Shown in pieces: positions 1 to 8,235 of a stretch of 22,710 nt of DNA (positions are counted from its first letter, which is position 1; each line of letters begins with the position of its first letter). Below the pieces are notes generated by a model. The model had not been told where the DNA came from. It saw nothing but the letters and a program-made list of their open reading frames with translations, and ran no database searches. The position numbers and the translations under genes are program-made. Origin of the DNA: Porphyromonadaceae bacterium UBA7042 (GTDB taxonomy: Bacteria > Bacteroidota > Bacteroidia > Bacteroidales > Muribaculaceae); assembly GCA_002494015.1 (NCBI GenBank), contig DLAR01000071.1, positions 1 to 22,710 of the forward strand, given 5' to 3'.

Positions 1-52
1 GTTTATTGTTTTCATCTTCAGCTTGATTTGAGGTTAAATTTGATTCTCGGCA

Positions 53-808
53 TTACTGTAGTCCGGGGATTTCGCGGAGGGCGCGGGCGAGGTCTTCGGG
101 GGTGTCGATGCCGATGGTGGGACATGCGGTGACGGCGGTCTTGATTTTGTAGCCGTTCTGGAGCCAGCGGAGCTGTTCGAGCGATTCGGCAAGTTCAAGA
201 CTCGACTGGGGGAGGGCGGTAATCTGTTCGAGCACGTCGGCGCGGTATCCGTACATCCCGACGTGGGTATAAAATGTCGCGCTGTCGACCCATTCTTCCC
301 ATTTCCTGTTGCGGACGTATGGTATGATGGAGCGGCTGAAATAGAGGGCGTTCATGTCGTTGTCGAGAACGACCTTGGGGGTGTTGTTGTCAAACAGCGC
401 GTCAAATCCTTTGGCCGGGTCAAATTTCCTGACAAGCGTAGCAAGCGGGGTGTCGGGGTGTTGCTCGAAGATGCCTTTCAGAGCCTCGATCTGGGAGGGG
501 TCGATGAACGGCTCGTCGCCTTGGATGTTGATGACCACGTCGGCGGTGCTGCCGACGTTGAGGTATGCCTCGCGGCATCGGTCGGTGCCGCTGCGGTGGG
601 AGGTGGAGGTCATGACGGCTTTTCCCCCAAACCGTTGCACGGTGTCATGTATGCGGTCGTCGTCGGTTGCGACCACCACGTCGTCAAGGGCTTTGGAGGC
701 TTGGGTGTAGACGCGTTCAATCATTGTGCGGCCTGCGATGTCGGCCAGCGGTTTGCCCGGGAAACGGCTTGATGCGTAACGGGCGGGTATTATTCCGATG
801 AATTTCAT
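53..808 (-). CDS. kdsB: 3-deoxy-manno-octulosonate cytidylyltransferase (CMP-KDO synthetase)
   Basis: This enzyme activates KDO with CTP to CMP-KDO, the donor for the inner core of lipopolysaccharide, and acts in the cytoplasm. The 251-residue product is of usual length for the family. It opens with the nucleotidyltransferase motif IIPARYASSRFPGKPL and carries the INIQGDEPFI motif near residue 95, whose Asp binds metal and nucleotide. A TTG three codons upstream (817) is in frame, but the ATG at 808 is preferred because it lies 2 nt after the stop of the upstream nfeD-like gene and yields the canonical N-terminus MKFIGIIPAR. It is the last gene of a minus-strand envelope operon (glycosyltransferase, flippase-like protein, NfeD-like protease, kdsB). 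Identification is firm. Confidence 0.96.
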   Translation of the reverse strand: MKFIGIIPARYASSRFPGKPLADIAGRTMIERVYTQASKALDDVVVATDDDRIHDTVQRFGGKAVMTSTSHRSGTDRCREAYLNVGSTADVVINIQGDEPFIDPSQIEALKGIFEQHPDTPLATLVRKFDPAKGFDALFDNNTPKVVLDNDMNALYFSRSIIPYVRNRKWEEWVDSATFYTHVGMYGYRADVLEQITALPQSSLELAESLEQLRWLQNGYKIKTAVTACPTIGIDTPEDLARALREIPGLQ

Positions 809-810
809 AA

Positions 811-2172
811 TCAACAACTTTTTACATATATCTGGGCGTTTTCATATTTCACTATCTTGACCTTGTCGCCCGCGTTGATGAATCCGCGCACGGCCACGGC
901 ATCCATCTCCTCGCCGTTGATTTCGACCTTTCCGGCAGGGCGCATGTCGGTAACGGCGCGTCCCTCGAAGCCGACGTAGTAGGACGGGGTCATATCGACG
1001 CCGATGTAGCCGTCAGAGACCTGCTGGGTGAGCATCAGTTCGGTGTGGCGGCGCGCCCACTGCGGGCCGTGGCTCGACGTGAGCCATGCAATGCCGCCGA
1101 TAGCGAGGACGAGGCCGCTGACAAAGATGAGCACTGTCGACCAAAGCGCGTCGCCGTTGACATGGTTGAGCGAGAAGGTGTAATGTTCGAGTAATCCGAG
1201 GATGAGGGCGGCGCAGATACAGGCGATGCCCGATATGCCTGTCAGTCCGAATCCCGGCACGACAAATATCTCCAGCACGACCAGTATCACCCCGAGCACA
1301 AATAGCAGCACAATCCAGCTGCTCGCTATCCCGACGAGGTAGAGCGGCAGGAAGTAGAGGATTGCGGCGATAATCGCGGCAGCCGAGGGGAAACCCATAC
1401 CGGCGGAGTGGAGTTCCATGTAGATGCCGCCGATGATAATCATGATGAGGATGGCTTGGACGGCGGGCGAGGTGAAGAAACCGATGAGGCTGTCAAGCCA
1501 AGTGGGTGTATATTCCTTGATGGCGTATTCCTTTATCCCGAGGTTATCGAGAATCTCCGGGACTGACTCGGCACGGCCGTCGGCATAGTTCCATTTCATC
1601 GCCTCCTCGGTGGTGAAGGTCAGCACGCGGGTGGAGTCGACGAGTCCCGGCACAATGACCCTCGTGTCGACCATTGCCTCGGCCACGAGCGGGTCGCGCC
1701 GCCATTTAAGGGTGCTGTCGGGAGCCATGTATTTTCCGTGATGCTCGGCTGTCGAGCGCATCATGGCGCGCATGTAGGACTGATACTTGTCGGGCATTGC
1801 CGCGCCGTCGGCTCCGTTGACGACAGTGACGGCTCCCATTGTGGCGCCGGGACGCATGTAGACCGAGTCACAGGCCAGCGCTATCAGTGCGCCTGCCGAT
1901 GCGGCGTTGTTGTCGACAAATGCCACGACGGGGCGGGGGTAGTTGAGCAGCGCGGTGCGGATCGAGTCGGCATGTTCGACGGAGCCGCCGTAGGTGTTGA
2001 GATGGACCACGACCATGTCGCTGCCCGATGCGGTCGCGTCATTGAGAGCCTCGCGGGTATAACGCCAAGTCTTTGACCCTATTTCGTCGTCAAGGCGGAA
2101 CAGATAGATGTTTTCGGCCACAGCCGCCACCGTGGCGGCAATAAGGGCCATGATGATAAGGAGACGTTTCAT
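811..2172 (-). CDS. NfeD-like membrane-bound serine protease (ClpP-class domain plus NfeD OB fold)
   Basis: Predicted 453-residue membrane protein. Residues 1-19 form a signal peptide. Residues 20-230 resemble the ClpP/SppA-like protease domain of long NfeD proteins: HLNTYGGSV (57-65) followed by NNAASAGA, in which Ser92 is the probable nucleophile; Lys129 is a reasonable dyad partner by comparison with the archaeal family member PH1510. Four or five hydrophobic segments follow (about 265-420), then a C-terminal soluble NfeD/OB-type domain (about 360-453). Proteins of this family act in membrane quality control together with stomatin-like proteins, but no stomatin gene is adjacent here. The ATG at 2172 overlaps the stop of the upstream gene as ATGA. 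The reading frame stays open 106 codons further upstream, but that stretch lies inside the neighbouring gene and looks non-coding. Confidence 0.9.
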   Translation of the reverse strand: MKRLLIIMALIAATVAAVAENIYLFRLDDEIGSKTWRYTREALNDATASGSDMVVVHLNTYGGSVEHADSIRTALLNYPRPVVAFVDNNAASAGALIALACDSVYMRPGATMGAVTVVNGADGAAMPDKYQSYMRAMMRSTAEHHGKYMAPDSTLKWRRDPLVAEAMVDTRVIVPGLVDSTRVLTFTTEEAMKWNYADGRAESVPEILDNLGIKEYAIKEYTPTWLDSLIGFFTSPAVQAILIMIIIGGIYMELHSAGMGFPSAAAIIAAILYFLPLYLVGIASSWIVLLFVLGVILVVLEIFVVPGFGLTGISGIACICAALILGLLEHYTFSLNHVNGDALWSTVLIFVSGLVLAIGGIAWLTSSHGPQWARRHTELMLTQQVSDGYIGVDMTPSYYVGFEGRAVTDMRPAGKVEINGEEMDAVAVRGFINAGDKVKIVKYENAQIYVKSC

Positions 2173-3242
2173 TGTCGTTTGTTGTTTTTTTGGATATTGT
2201 CGTAACCACGTTTTACCCATCCCGGGACGATGCATGCACCGACGACGAGATATATGTAGTAGCTTATGATGCGCCAGAACAGGGCGATGACGAGGGCCAT
2301 CCCCGCACTGTGGATGAGGTCGCCGTAGTAGGTGGTGAACAGCCACTCGCTGACTCCCGAGCCTCCCGGAGTGGGACTCGCCATCAGCACTACCCATACC
2401 ACAAACTGTCGCCCGAAGACAATCAGTTGCGGTGCCGAGGGGACAAAGGCGAGAAACAGCGCGTTGACAACGAGGTAGCGCGAGCACCATGACATGGCGG
2501 TGGCGCCAAATGTCTCAAGCCACCATTTCAGGGGGCGGCGGCGCAAATCCTTGCCTGTCGTTTCCATATTGTTGCCCAGCTCGTCGATTTTTCCCTGCCA
2601 CCGGCGCAGCAGTTTGAAACTGAAAACCCAGTTGAGAAACCGGCGCACCCCCTGCGGCTTGACAAGTATGCCTAAAAACAGCAACGCCGTCCACAGGAAG
2701 ATAATGGCGTATATTATCCAGAAGGCTGTCTGCAACCCTGTCGTGAAAGCCGAGTCGTCGAAGCCGAAAAGCTCGCCGTAGGGGATAAGGAGCATGATTA
2801 CCGGGATTGACACCACGAAGAAAAGCTCGTCGAGAAAAAGGGTGGTGAACATCAGCGTCGTGGCGCGTCCCAGCTCGATGCCCTCGCGGTTGAGGTAAAT
2901 CATGCCGAATGCGCTCCCCCCGACTGCCGAAGGGGTGACTGCCGAGGTGAACTCGCAGAGCATGTTGACCCTCAGTGCGCGTCCCCATGTCAGCTGCCGG
3001 TCGGTCAACGTGCGGAAACGCCAAGTCAGCCCGGTGTCACGCCCTATCATGAACAGCCACGCGAGAGCAATGAAAAGAACCGTGTGGGTGTCGAAATGTA
3101 TCGACCGCCACACTTCGGGGTTGAACTCGCGCCTGAACAGCCACGCGACCACGCAGAGGCCGATCAGCACCGGGACAAGGATTTTAATATAGAGGCTGAA
3201 TCCCGACTTGGGGCCGTCGGGCAGTTGTTTATTTGCGTCCAT
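2169..3242 (-). CDS. lysylphosphatidylglycerol synthase TM-region / UPF0104-type membrane protein
   Basis: A 357-residue polytopic membrane protein with about eight hydrophobic segments. It carries the two recognisable signatures of the LPG_synthase_TM (UPF0104, AglD-like) family: TPSAVGGSAF at 103-112 and ASPTPGGSGVSE at 288-299. It lacks the cytosolic aminoacyl-transfer domain of MprF, so it is the membrane half alone. In this family that form is usually associated with flipping or transfer of lipids or polyprenyl-linked sugars; the substrate cannot be read from the sequence. The ATG at 3242 overlaps the end of the upstream glycosyltransferase gene by 14 bp. A TTG three codons earlier is less likely. 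Co-transcription with a GT4 enzyme suggests the pair makes and moves a glycolipid, which is an inference. Confidence 0.85.
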   Translation of the reverse strand: MDANKQLPDGPKSGFSLYIKILVPVLIGLCVVAWLFRREFNPEVWRSIHFDTHTVLFIALAWLFMIGRDTGLTWRFRTLTDRQLTWGRALRVNMLCEFTSAVTPSAVGGSAFGMIYLNREGIELGRATTLMFTTLFLDELFFVVSIPVIMLLIPYGELFGFDDSAFTTGLQTAFWIIYAIIFLWTALLFLGILVKPQGVRRFLNWVFSFKLLRRWQGKIDELGNNMETTGKDLRRRPLKWWLETFGATAMSWCSRYLVVNALFLAFVPSAPQLIVFGRQFVVWVVLMASPTPGGSGVSEWLFTTYYGDLIHSAGMALVIALFWRIISYYIYLVVGACIVPGWVKRGYDNIQKNNKRQ

Positions 3243-4407
3243 AACGGTCAATTATTTCGTCGTAGCGGTTGATGACTTCCCCGACCACGTTCTGCCACGA
3301 GCGGCATAGCGTTGCGCGCGCTCCTTTTCCGGCCCGGTCGAGAGCAGCGCGGTCGGCGGCAATGGCTGAGATGAGGGCGGCATAATCAGTCGGAGTGCGT
3401 GATGTCAGAAAGCCATTTTCGCCGTCGGTAATCATTTCGGCGGCGGTGGAGCCGGTCAGTAGGATAGACGGGGTTCCCATCGCAGCGGCCTCGCGCACGA
3501 CAAGCGGAGCGTTGTCATAAAACGACGGAAACAGGAACAGGTCACTGGCCGCATAATAGCGGCGCAGGGTCTCGCGGTCGGTGATGACCCCGTGGAATGT
3601 CACGCGGTCCTCCAGATGCAGCGACTCGGCGAGGCGTTTCATGTCACCGGCTGCATATCCCGTGCCGATGAAATTCATCCTGAACGGCATGTTGCTGAGC
3701 AGCGCGAGTGCCTCGATGATGATTTTCAGCCCTTTTTCAAGAATGTGCTGCCCGACAAATAGCAATCCTATCTCGTCGTCGCGCAGTCCTAAAGACTTGC
3801 GGGCCTCGGCTTTGTAGGATGGCAGGTCTTCGATGCCGTCAGCAAGGTCGTTGCCGTTCTCGACCACGGTGACGCGTCCCTTGAAACCATATTCGCGCAG
3901 CGTTTCCTCGACAGCGGCCTGAGGAATCCACACCTCGGTCGCCGCGTTGTAGAACCGCAGCAGTTTGCGCATCTGATATTCCACCATCATCCGTGGCAGA
4001 GACCGTTCAAGGTCGGTGCGGTACTTGGAATGGAACGTGGTGACAAACGGGATGTCATGATACCGTGCCGCATAGAGTCCCAAGTGGCCCGACGAGAAGG
4101 GACAGTGGGCGTGGATGATGCGAAACGGGGTGCGGCGCAGGTGCCTCCAGATAAACGGGTCGAGTTTCGGGTAGCCGTATCGGTAGGGATAGCGGTTGTA
4201 TATGGGGAGTGAAAAATAGCGGTGAAGTTCGAAATCCTCGTGAGGCGGTGTCTCGGGGTTCCACGGCGTGATTACCGTCACGGGTTTTCCCGCCGCTGTC
4301 AGCCACCTGACATAATTCTGCACGGCAAGCGTCACCCCGTCGAGAACAGGGGGGAAACTGTCGTTAAACAGTCCGTAGACGCTATGTCGCAGATTGTCGG
4401 TCGCCAT
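3229..4407 (-). CDS. GT4-type (GT-B fold) glycosyltransferase
   Basis: A 392-residue cytoplasmic or membrane-associated retaining glycosyltransferase of the GT-B fold. The N-terminal acceptor half has FPPVLDGVTLAVQNYVRWL (18-36) and IIHAHCPFSSGHLGLYAA (97-114). The donor half has LLFVGQHILEKGL (215-227) and the sugar-nucleotide site FPSFYDNAPLVVREAAAMG. In that site the first acidic residue of the usual E-x7-E pair is Asp298, paired with Glu306. The general layout is that of diacylglycerol or phosphatidylinositol glycosyltransferases. With the flippase-like protein next door, a glycolipid product is plausible but unproven. The ATG at 4407 is preferred over an in-frame GTG at 4416 because a promoter-like -7 box (4416-4423) would put transcription start after that GTG. 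First gene of the envelope operon. Confidence 0.88.
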   Translation of the reverse strand: MATDNLRHSVYGLFNDSFPPVLDGVTLAVQNYVRWLTAAGKPVTVITPWNPETPPHEDFELHRYFSLPIYNRYPYRYGYPKLDPFIWRHLRRTPFRIIHAHCPFSSGHLGLYAARYHDIPFVTTFHSKYRTDLERSLPRMMVEYQMRKLLRFYNAATEVWIPQAAVEETLREYGFKGRVTVVENGNDLADGIEDLPSYKAEARKSLGLRDDEIGLLFVGQHILEKGLKIIIEALALLSNMPFRMNFIGTGYAAGDMKRLAESLHLEDRVTFHGVITDRETLRRYYAASDLFLFPSFYDNAPLVVREAAAMGTPSILLTGSTAAEMITDGENGFLTSRTPTDYAALISAIAADRAALDRAGKGARATLCRSWQNVVGEVINRYDEIIDRYGRK

Positions 4408-4415
4408 TTTCACCA

Positions 4416-4445
4416 CAAAAATAGTAATAAATTCTTTAAGTCAAA
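4416..4445 (-). promoter_or_regulatory. Bacteroidetes-type promoter for the glycosyltransferase operon
   Basis: On the minus strand, TTTG (plus-strand 4442-4445), an 18-nt spacer and TATTTTTG (4416-4423) fit the Bacteroidetes consensus TTTG / TAnnTTTG. The predicted start of transcription, a few nt after the -7 box, falls only a few nt before the ATG at 4407. The mRNA would be nearly leaderless. This is a motif match only. Confidence 0.4.
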
Positions 4446-4622
4446 AGTCAGAGGTCAGAGTTAAGTCAGAGGTCAGAGTTATGAGTGATGAGGTCAAAGG
4501 TTAAGTCAGAGGTCAGAGTTATGAGTTATGAAGTATAGGTCTGTGTTACTTCATAACTTATAACTCTGACCTCTGACTTAACTCTGACCTCTGACTTAGT
4601 TCTGACTTCGTAACTCTGACCT
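4445..4622. repeat. 18-bp repeat array in both orientations, forming a long hairpin
   Basis: The unit aagtcagaggtcagagtt occurs at 4445-4462, 4463-4480 and 4503-4520. Its reverse complement occurs at 4562-4579 and 4580-4597, with a partial copy at 4612-4622. The segments are linked by variants of atgagttatgaagt. Positions 4501-4535 and 4547-4581 are a 35-bp inverted repeat with a single non-identical pair and an 11-nt loop. The array fills the whole gap between the ABC permease stop and the glycosyltransferase promoter, and its last partial copy ends next to the permease stop codon. It could end transcription of the ABC operon or be an extragenic palindrome of the REP type. The units are contiguous rather than separated by unique spacers, so it is not CRISPR. 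Confidence 0.9.
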
Positions 4623-4623
4623 A

Positions 4624-5931
4624 TTACTTATAATTTACCCACCTGATTATTTCCTTGAATGTGGGTTTCTTGCCATACATGAAGATGCCTACGCGGTAAA
4701 TCTTTCCTGCAAGCCATACCATCCCGACAAATGAGGCGATGAGTAGGACGAGCGACAGGGCGATTTCCCATCCCGGTATGCCGAATGGGATGCGGGCCAC
4801 CATTACCATCGGTGCGGTGAAGGGTATTATCGACATCCAGAAAGCGAGGCTCGACGAGGGGTCGGCGGCAGCAGTCATGGCGAAGATGAAACCGAATATC
4901 ACGGGGACTACGATGACTGTCTGCAACTGGCCCGCGTCCTGAATGTTGTCCACGGCCGAGCCGATGGCGGCGTAGATGGCGGCATAGAAAAGGAATCCGG
5001 TCATGAGGAACAGGGTCAGCAGTCCAAACAGCTTGATGACATAACCGACCGAGCCGAGCAGCGATACCGCCTGAATGATTTCGAGGTTTTCGGTGTTGGA
5101 CACGGCGGCGAAGTTTCCGGCCTGAACGGCGGCTACATCCTGCATCGCCTCGGCGGGAAGAAGTGCGGGGAGGAGGAAGGCCGACATGCAGGTTATCAGC
5201 ACTCCCCAGATCAGAATCTGTGTCAGCGCCACGAGTGTCACGCCGAGGATTTTACCCATCATCAGCTGTGCAGGCTTGATGGATGACACCACGAGTTCAA
5301 GCACGCGGTTGTTTTTCTCCTCGATGATGCTTGTCATGACCATCTGGCCATAGATGAGCAGGAACATGTAGAGGGTCAGCGACATCATGATGCCTATGCC
5401 GTAGCTGAGGCCGCTCGATGTGGCCTCCTCGCTGTCCTTGTCGTTGCGCAGGGTCGAGAGAGCCACGTCGCTGTGCACGTCGTCGAGAATCTTGGCAAGG
5501 TCATCAATCTGATATGACTTTAGGCGGTCGGCCTCGACTGCGTCGTTGATCTGTCGGGTGATAAGCGACTCGGTGGTCATTGACGAGGGGCCGTTGCTGT
5601 AATATTTCAGAGCAAGACCGCGGGCCTCGATAATGTTTTCGGGGATGACCAGCACGGCCCCGACATCCTCCCGGGCAAGTGCTGAATCAAGAGGCTCGGA
5701 AGTGTGTATAAACTTCACGTCCTCGTTGCTTTCGAGTTTCTGGAAAATCTTGTTGCTCTTGTCGATTACAAGGACTGTGGTCTCGCTGGGGCCCACCATC
5801 GTCATGATGATCGTGGGGATAACCATCAGTGCCACCATGAGCAGCGGCATGAGGATGGTTGTTATGATAAAACTTTTCTTGGTGACGCGCTCGCAATACT
5901 CGCGCTGTATCACAATACCTATTTTAGACAT
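4624..5931 (-). CDS. ABC-2 type transporter permease, NatB-like
   Basis: A 435-residue permease with the ABC2_membrane_3/NatB layout. One N-terminal membrane segment (about 20-45) is followed by an extracytoplasmic domain of about 140 residues. A cluster of five or six membrane segments then runs from about 180 to 425 (for example SGLSYGIGIMMSLTLYMFLL). The motif IIEEKNNRVLELVVSSIKP after the second segment is typical of this family. It starts 5 nt after the stop of the ATP-binding partner, so the two form one exporter. Known NatAB systems export sodium, but related pairs move other substrates and nothing here fixes the cargo. Confidence 0.92.
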   Translation of the reverse strand: MSKIGIVIQREYCERVTKKSFIITTILMPLLMVALMVIPTIIMTMVGPSETTVLVIDKSNKIFQKLESNEDVKFIHTSEPLDSALAREDVGAVLVIPENIIEARGLALKYYSNGPSSMTTESLITRQINDAVEADRLKSYQIDDLAKILDDVHSDVALSTLRNDKDSEEATSSGLSYGIGIMMSLTLYMFLLIYGQMVMTSIIEEKNNRVLELVVSSIKPAQLMMGKILGVTLVALTQILIWGVLITCMSAFLLPALLPAEAMQDVAAVQAGNFAAVSNTENLEIIQAVSLLGSVGYVIKLFGLLTLFLMTGFLFYAAIYAAIGSAVDNIQDAGQLQTVIVVPVIFGFIFAMTAAADPSSSLAFWMSIIPFTAPMVMVARIPFGIPGWEIALSLVLLIASFVGMVWLAGKIYRVGIFMYGKKPTFKEIIRWVNYK

Positions 5932-5936
5932 CCTGA

Positions 5937-6875
5937 TTAGTTCTCTGTGGTTGATTCTGATTCTTTGACGGCGCGGATGAAAATGTCGTTCATTGACGAG
6001 ATACTTTCGTTAAATCCGGCCAGATTGACATTCTCGTTGGCAATCGTGATGAGGTCGCGCAGCGAGGCTCCGTCGTTGAGGTGCAGGCTGATGTGCTCGC
6101 GTCCCTGTCCGTCGGGTTCGCCGAGAGTGAATTCTCCGGCGACAGGGAGCAGTTTTTCCATCAGGGCGCGAGCATCGCCGTTGAACGTGAGGTCGTAGCG
6201 GTTGCCGAAGAAACGGCGGCGCAGCTCGTCGACGTTTCCGCTGAGGATGTTGCGGCTCTTGTTGATGAGGGTGATGTTGTCACAGATTTCTTCGACCGAC
6301 GACATGTTGTGGGTCGAGAAAATCACCGTTGCGCCTTCGTTTTTCAGCTGAAGGATTTCCTCTTTGAGAAGATTGGCGTTAATCGGGTCGAATCCTGAAA
6401 ACGGCTCGTCGAAAATCAGCAGTTTCGGGCGGTGAAGCACGGTCACGATAAACTGTACTTTCTGGGCCATGCCTTTGGAGAGTTCTTCGACTTTTTTATC
6501 CCACCAGTTGGAGATGTCAAACTTGTCAAACCACTGTTTCAGTCTGATTGTCGCATCATGTTTGGAAAGGCCTTTCAGCCGGGCGAAAAACACTGCCTGC
6601 TCGCCCACTTTCATCTTCTTGTAAAGGCCGCGTTCCTCGGGGAGATAGCCGATGTGCTCGACATCGTTCTGTGTCAGCGGGTGGCCGTCGAGAATCACGC
6701 GCCCCGAGTCGGGGGCGGTAATGTGGTTGATTATTCGGATAAGTGTGGTTTTGCCCGCGCCGTTGGGCCCGAGCAGACCATACACGCAACCTTGCGGCAC
6801 GTTGAGCGACACATTGTCAAGGGCGACATGTGAAGCATAGGCTTTGGTCACATTTTCAACTTGTAGTATATCCAT
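5937..6875 (-). CDS. ABC transporter ATP-binding protein, NatA-like
   Basis: A 312-residue cytoplasmic ATPase that powers the adjacent permease. The Walker A motif GPNGAGKT is at 36-43 and the Q-loop region YLPEERGLY is at 77-85. The signature LSKGM (132-136) replaces the textbook LSGGQ, as is common in the NatA branch. Walker B LLIFDEP is at 152-158 and the H-loop His at 189. A C-terminal extension of about 90 residues follows, as in DUF4162-bearing NatA proteins. It is the first gene of the two-gene operon, and a promoter-like element ends about 34 nt upstream of its ATG. Confidence 0.94.
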   Translation of the reverse strand: MDILQVENVTKAYASHVALDNVSLNVPQGCVYGLLGPNGAGKTTLIRIINHITAPDSGRVILDGHPLTQNDVEHIGYLPEERGLYKKMKVGEQAVFFARLKGLSKHDATIRLKQWFDKFDISNWWDKKVEELSKGMAQKVQFIVTVLHRPKLLIFDEPFSGFDPINANLLKEEILQLKNEGATVIFSTHNMSSVEEICDNITLINKSRNILSGNVDELRRRFFGNRYDLTFNGDARALMEKLLPVAGEFTLGEPDGQGREHISLHLNDGASLRDLITIANENVNLAGFNESISSMNDIFIRAVKESESTTEN

Positions 6876-6908
6876 TGCTTGTTAACGTTTTTTGTGACAT
6901 TAGACGTG

Positions 6909-6916
6909 CAAAACTA
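6909..6916 (-). promoter_or_regulatory. -7 box of the ABC operon promoter
   Basis: The minus-strand sequence TAGTTTTG matches TAnnTTTG exactly. A TTTTC stretch lies roughly 20 nt upstream in the -33 region, which is a weak match. Predicted transcription start near 6902 gives a leader of about 27 nt before the ATG at 6875. Confidence 0.45.
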
Positions 6917-6965
6917 CAAAAAGTTTCAGTTATGGCGAAAAAATATAAAATTTATTGCACATTCT

Positions 6966-7014
6966 GACTCCCTTGTATAATGGCGTCGCCACGCTATGCC
7001 TATACAAGGGAGTC
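6966..7014. terminator. 14-bp perfect inverted repeat downstream of the DUF418 gene
   Basis: gactcccttgtata (6966-6979) and tatacaagggagtc (7001-7014) are exact reverse complements around a 21-nt loop. The hairpin starts 55 nt beyond the DUF418 stop and lies upstream of the ABC operon promoter, the right place to separate the two units. In the minus direction it is followed by AT-rich sequence but not by an immediate U-run. A terminator role is therefore likely but not certain; it may instead be a stray palindrome. Confidence 0.45.
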
Positions 7015-7068
7015 TGGTTAATGCGCCACGGTGTGACGCTACTATTGGGAAGTGTATTGTTATTTATG

Positions 7069-8235
7069 TTATCCGATCCAAGTGGCGCGTTTCCAGATGT
7101 ATTCGAGAGGTCCGTGGCTGTGGCGGCCTGTCCAGAAACGGCAGAAGATGTATTGTACGATGAAGATGGCGATGCCGACGAGGAGGCTGCCGGTGATGCC
7201 GAGTCGGGTGTAGAATCCCCAGTGATAATATATGGCCGAGCCGATGATGCCTTGGGTGACATAGTTGGTCATGCTCATTTTGCCGTAAGGAATCAGGGCC
7301 GTCAGCAACCGGCTGAATCTCTGTGTGCGGTAATAGCCGAAGATAATCCCCGAGGTCAGCATCAGCATGAAACTGAGGTTGGCGAGGGATGAAAGAAGGA
7401 TGTGGAGAGGTGTCTTGATGTTGGGGTTGTCTATGTAATCGGGAGCGAGATTGTCGAGGCCCGAAAGGGGGAAGTAGCAGAGTGTCGCGATTGCAAGCGC
7501 ACGTCCCCACGCGCCGAGATGCTCGCGGTTGAACCATCCGGCACGACCGATGAGCATACCGGCCATGAACAGTCCGGCAGTCTGGAATATGCGTCCGTGT
7601 TCCCACGCCCATGCGAGTGACGCAAGCTGTCCTTCCCACAGGTTGACGCGCACGGTTTCAAGGAACGATCCCTCGGTCTGAACCCAGAATGTCTCGGCCC
7701 AGAATGGCCCCGAGTTGATAGTGGCGATAGTATATTCGGGAGAAATCAACGCGCGGATAATCTGATAGATGCACACCGGTTGCAACAGGCACGCGGCGCT
7801 CAGCGCGATAATCCATTTCGTGGGCAGCTTGCACGTCAGCACCAATACGAAACCAATGAGCGCATACATCACAAGTATCTCGCCGGTGAAAAAGCAGGCG
7901 TCGATATTGCCGATGATAAAGAGAATCAGCAAGCGCCAACAGAACCGCAGGCGGAAATCCTTGCCGCGCATGCGCTGGTTGTCATGCTGAATGAAGAAAC
8001 TGAATCCGAAAAGCATTGCGAAAATCGCGTAAGCCTTGCCGCCGAAAGCGAAGAAAAGGCCGTTCCAAATAGCCTTATCGGTGAAATTCAGCCAGTCAGA
8101 TTGTCCCGCTGTGTCGGGGAAGGAATAGAAGTTGAAATGCTCGATGGAGTGGAGCAGGATAATGGCCAGAACAGCAAAACCTCTCAGCACGTCGGCGACA
8201 TCGACACGCGCATGTTTCTTGATTGTTTCAGTCAT
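7069..8235 (-). CDS. DUF418 / YeiB-family membrane protein
   Basis: A 388-residue polytopic membrane protein with about ten hydrophobic segments. The N-terminus RVDVADVLRGFAVLAIILLH is the hallmark heparan-N-acetyltransferase-like start shared by YeiB proteins. The C-terminal third (about 240-385) carries the DUF418 pattern, including IPYGKMSMTNYVTQGIIG and the final aromatic-rich GPLEYIWKRATW. The family's biochemical activity is unknown. Its ATG overlaps the stop of the methyltransferase gene by 4 bp (ATGA). It is therefore probably translated from the restriction-modification transcript, an unusual partnership. Its base composition looks closer to the chromosomal genes than to res and mod. 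Confidence 0.88.
   Translation of the reverse strand: MTETIKKHARVDVADVLRGFAVLAIILLHSIEHFNFYSFPDTAGQSDWLNFTDKAIWNGLFFAFGGKAYAIFAMLFGFSFFIQHDNQRMRGKDFRLRFCWRLLILFIIGNIDACFFTGEILVMYALIGFVLVLTCKLPTKWIIALSAACLLQPVCIYQIIRALISPEYTIATINSGPFWAETFWVQTEGSFLETVRVNLWEGQLASLAWAWEHGRIFQTAGLFMAGMLIGRAGWFNREHLGAWGRALAIATLCYFPLSGLDNLAPDYIDNPNIKTPLHILLSSLANLSFMLMLTSGIIFGYYRTQRFSRLLTALIPYGKMSMTNYVTQGIIGSAIYYHWGFYTRLGITGSLLVGIAIFIVQYIFCRFWTGRHSHGPLEYIWKRATWIG

Noticed and set aside
2173..2490. 106-codon N-terminal extension of the NfeD-like frame
   Set aside because: It lies within the overlapping flippase-like gene, has no family resemblance and precedes a perfect signal peptide beginning at the ATG at 2172.
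4445..4622. CRISPR array
   Set aside because: Repeats are contiguous, occur in both orientations and lack unique spacers; no cas genes are present.
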